Assembly: GCF_000725885.1 (NCBI RefSeq)
Contig: NZ_JODR01000009.1
Location: forward strand, 310,001-374,000
Reading direction: 5' to 3'
DNA: 64,000 nt
From: Streptomyces albus subsp. albus
GTDB taxonomy: Bacteria; Actinomycetota; Actinomycetes; Streptomycetales; Streptomycetaceae
The notes under the pieces are model-generated. The model saw only the letters and a program-made list of their open reading frames with translations, was not told the origin of the DNA and searched no databases. Made by a program: the position numbers and the translations under genes. This document shows, piece by piece, positions 60,401 to 63,400 of this stretch. Positions within the stretch are counted from its first letter, which is position 1, and every line of letters begins with the position of its first letter.

Positions 60401-63400
60401 TGTCCGGGGGATCTGGCCCAGCAGGTTGTGCGGCCGGGACCTCATGTCGCCCAGCAGCTCGCCGTACAGCCGTCCCCGGTCCTTCGGATGCGGCCGGAGG
60501 GCGTCGACGATCTTCTCCGCCACCGTCTCCGGCTCGTGCAGGATGACCTGGGTGCCGCTCTCCCGGACGGCGTGCTTGCGCAGGCTGCTGCCGTCCGCGA
60601 AGGTCTGCACATCGCTCTCGTCGAAGGACGGGTCGCCCGCGCCGCCGGGCCGGACCACGTACATGGCCCGGACCGTGTCGAAGGCGGCGGCCTCGGCGGG
60701 CAGCGGCACCGTGCCCGCCACCAGGTCCTCGGTACGGGGGGCGGAGGTGCTGGTGGCGATGCCGGTGGAGGCTGTGCTGCTGCTGGTGGCACCGGTGGCG
60801 GTGCCTGTGGTGCCGGACCGGTCCGACGAGGACGCGCCCGTGCCCATCCGCCCCTGCCGCTGCCCGAGGAACACCTCGCGGTGCAGGGTGCGCAGGTAGT
60901 CCAGCGCCCGGTCGTACGCCGGCCCGTCCTCGTAGAACCAGTCCTCCGCCGAGCGCTCCGGGAGCCCCATGAGGTCCCACGCCTGGTGGCGGCGGCGCAC
61001 GATGAACTGCGCCCAGGAGCGCTGCTCCGACTCCGTCATCGGGCGCAGGTCCCCGGCGGGTACCGTCTCCGGGACGGTGGTCGGCACGGCCGGGTAGCCA
61101 TGGAGCCTGTGCTCCTGTCGCGGCGGCCGGTTGCCGTGCCGCAGGCGCCACCAGGTGCGCCGGTTCTCCAGGTTCTGGACGGTGGCACGCAGGGTGCGCA
61201 GCTCCTCGCTGTAACCGACGCCCAGTTCGGACTCGGTGTCCGCCGCCAACCCCTCGCGGGAGCGGCTGCTCGCCGTGTCGCTGTCCGTGGTGCCCGTGGT
61301 GCTCGCGGAGTCCGTCGTGCTGCCGTCGCTGCCGCCGGTGCCCTCGGTGCCCTGGTCGGACCGGTTGTCGTCGAGGTCCTCGGCGGCGGCGGAACGGACG
61401 GAGTTCTCCCGTCGGACCGGCTCGGCCACCCCGTCGCCGGACACGGCGGACTGAGACGTCCGCGTCTGCTGCCCCTCCGGCGCTTCCCGGGTTCCCTGGG
61501 TTTCCTGCGCCGATTGCGCCGTGTGCGCCTGCGGGGCGGAGTCGGTGACCGCCGTGGGGCCGCCCTGTTCCTCCCGGGCGACGGAGGAGACTGAGGAGTC
61601 GTCCTCGGAGGGCTCGCGGGGGCCGCTTGCCGCCTTGTCGGCGGTCCCGGCGGTGGTCTCGGCCACCTCGGTCCCGGCCTCGCCGACGGTCTCCTCGGTG
61701 GCCTCGGTCCCGGTCTCGCTGGCGGTGTCGTCAGCGGTGTCGCTCAGCGTCCCGCCGACGGTCTCGTCGGCCTCGACGGTTCCGGCCCCGGGCCCGGCGT
61801 GGGCGCCGTCCCGCCGGTCGCCGCCCACCCGGCCGTCGGACCGATCGCCGTCCGGCCTCGCGTCGGCCTCGTCGTTGTCCACCCGCGCGTCGGAGTCGTC
61901 CGCCGCCTGGGCGGTCCGCTGCCGGTGGTCTGACACCCCGGCGGCGAACCGGTCGCCGGTCGCCGCCTCCGCCGCCGTCCAGGAGGACGCCAGCGACGCC
62001 GGTGCCCACAGCCAGCGGGACAGCTCGCGGGCGTCGGTACCCAGCTCGGTGAGCCGGTCCTCGTCCAGCCCGTGCCGCCGTGCGAACGCGTCGGCCGCCG
62101 CGCCCATGTCCCGCAGCGCGGGCCCGGCCCACGCCTCGAAGTCGAAGTGCGCCGGCAGAGCGGCGCTCAGGACGTCGGCACGCCGGTCCCACGTGCTCAC
62201 CTGGGCATTCAGGCCGCTCGGCGCGCCGATACGCGCGTCGAAGGTGTCACGGAACGCGGCGTCGCTCTGCCGCGCGTGGTCCTCGCGTACCCGCTGTACC
62301 GCCTCCGGCGCCGGCGTCTGGCCGGGGTGCTGCTCCTGCCAGGCGGCCAGCTGCTCATCGAAGCGGCGGGTGGCCTCCGCCTGCGCGGCCCGGCGGCCCA
62401 GCTCCTGGGCGAACTTCGTGTGCAGCCTGTCCGCATCGGTGACCCGGGAGTGCTGCGTACGCCACTGGGACGTCCAGTAGTTCTGCCCGAGGTCGCCCCG
62501 CCAGTGGTTCCAGTGGTCGAACACCCGGTCGACCCCGCCCGGCACGAAGCTGCCCTCGGAGAAGAACCGGTCGAACACCGCGGCCGCCGTCTGCGCCGTC
62601 TCGACCTCCAACGGCAGCCGGACGGAGGCGTCCAGCCCGGCGCCGGAGGCGACCCCGAAGCGCTGCTGGAACGCCCCGCCGACCAGCCCCTCCTCGCCCT
62701 CCCAGGACCGGACGGCCTTCTCCACCTGCCGCACGGCGTCCTGCTGGACGGCACGGCGGGCGGCGTGGTGCAGCAGCCGGCCCGGGATACGGGCGGCCAC
62801 GTCGGCGTACCGCTGCTCCCAGTCGGCCCTGGCACTGCCGGTGGCGTTCCGCGGCGGCGCGTCCTGGAAGGTCAGGTCGAACGCGGTCCGCAGCTCGCTC
62901 TCGGCCTGCGCGTACACGGCGGCCACGTCGGCCTGCGACAGCACCGCCTCCACCGGCACGCCCGGTGCCAGCACCTTCAGCAGCGGGCCGAGTCGGGTGG
63001 GCAAGGACTCCAGGGCGTCCGTGAAGGCGCCGTCCAGCCGCTGCCGCTCGACGTGGAGGCTCGCGGCACGGTCGGCCCGCTCCCCCACCCCGTCGGCCAG
63101 CGTGTGCGCCCGCTCGCGGACCCGCTGCACGGCGTCCCGCAGCCCCTCCTGCACGGCGGCGGGGCTGTCGAAGACTTCGCCGGCCGCCTTCGACAGGTCC
63201 CGCAGGAAGGCGCCGCGCACCTCCTCCCGCACGGCCTCGGCGACCGAGGGCGGGAAGTGTCCCGCCTCCTCCGACCGCGACCAGGCGTCGAAGGACCGGT
63301 CGAACAGCCGGCCACCGCGCACCACGGCAGCCTGCTGGGCCAGACCGAGATCGAACTGCCCGGCCAGCCGCTCCCACGCCTCGTCGGCGCCCTCGCCCCC

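Noticed and set aside
57341..61594. Plus-strand open frame opposite the beta domains
   Set aside because: Composition typical of an antisense shadow; no domain and no convincing ribosome site seen.
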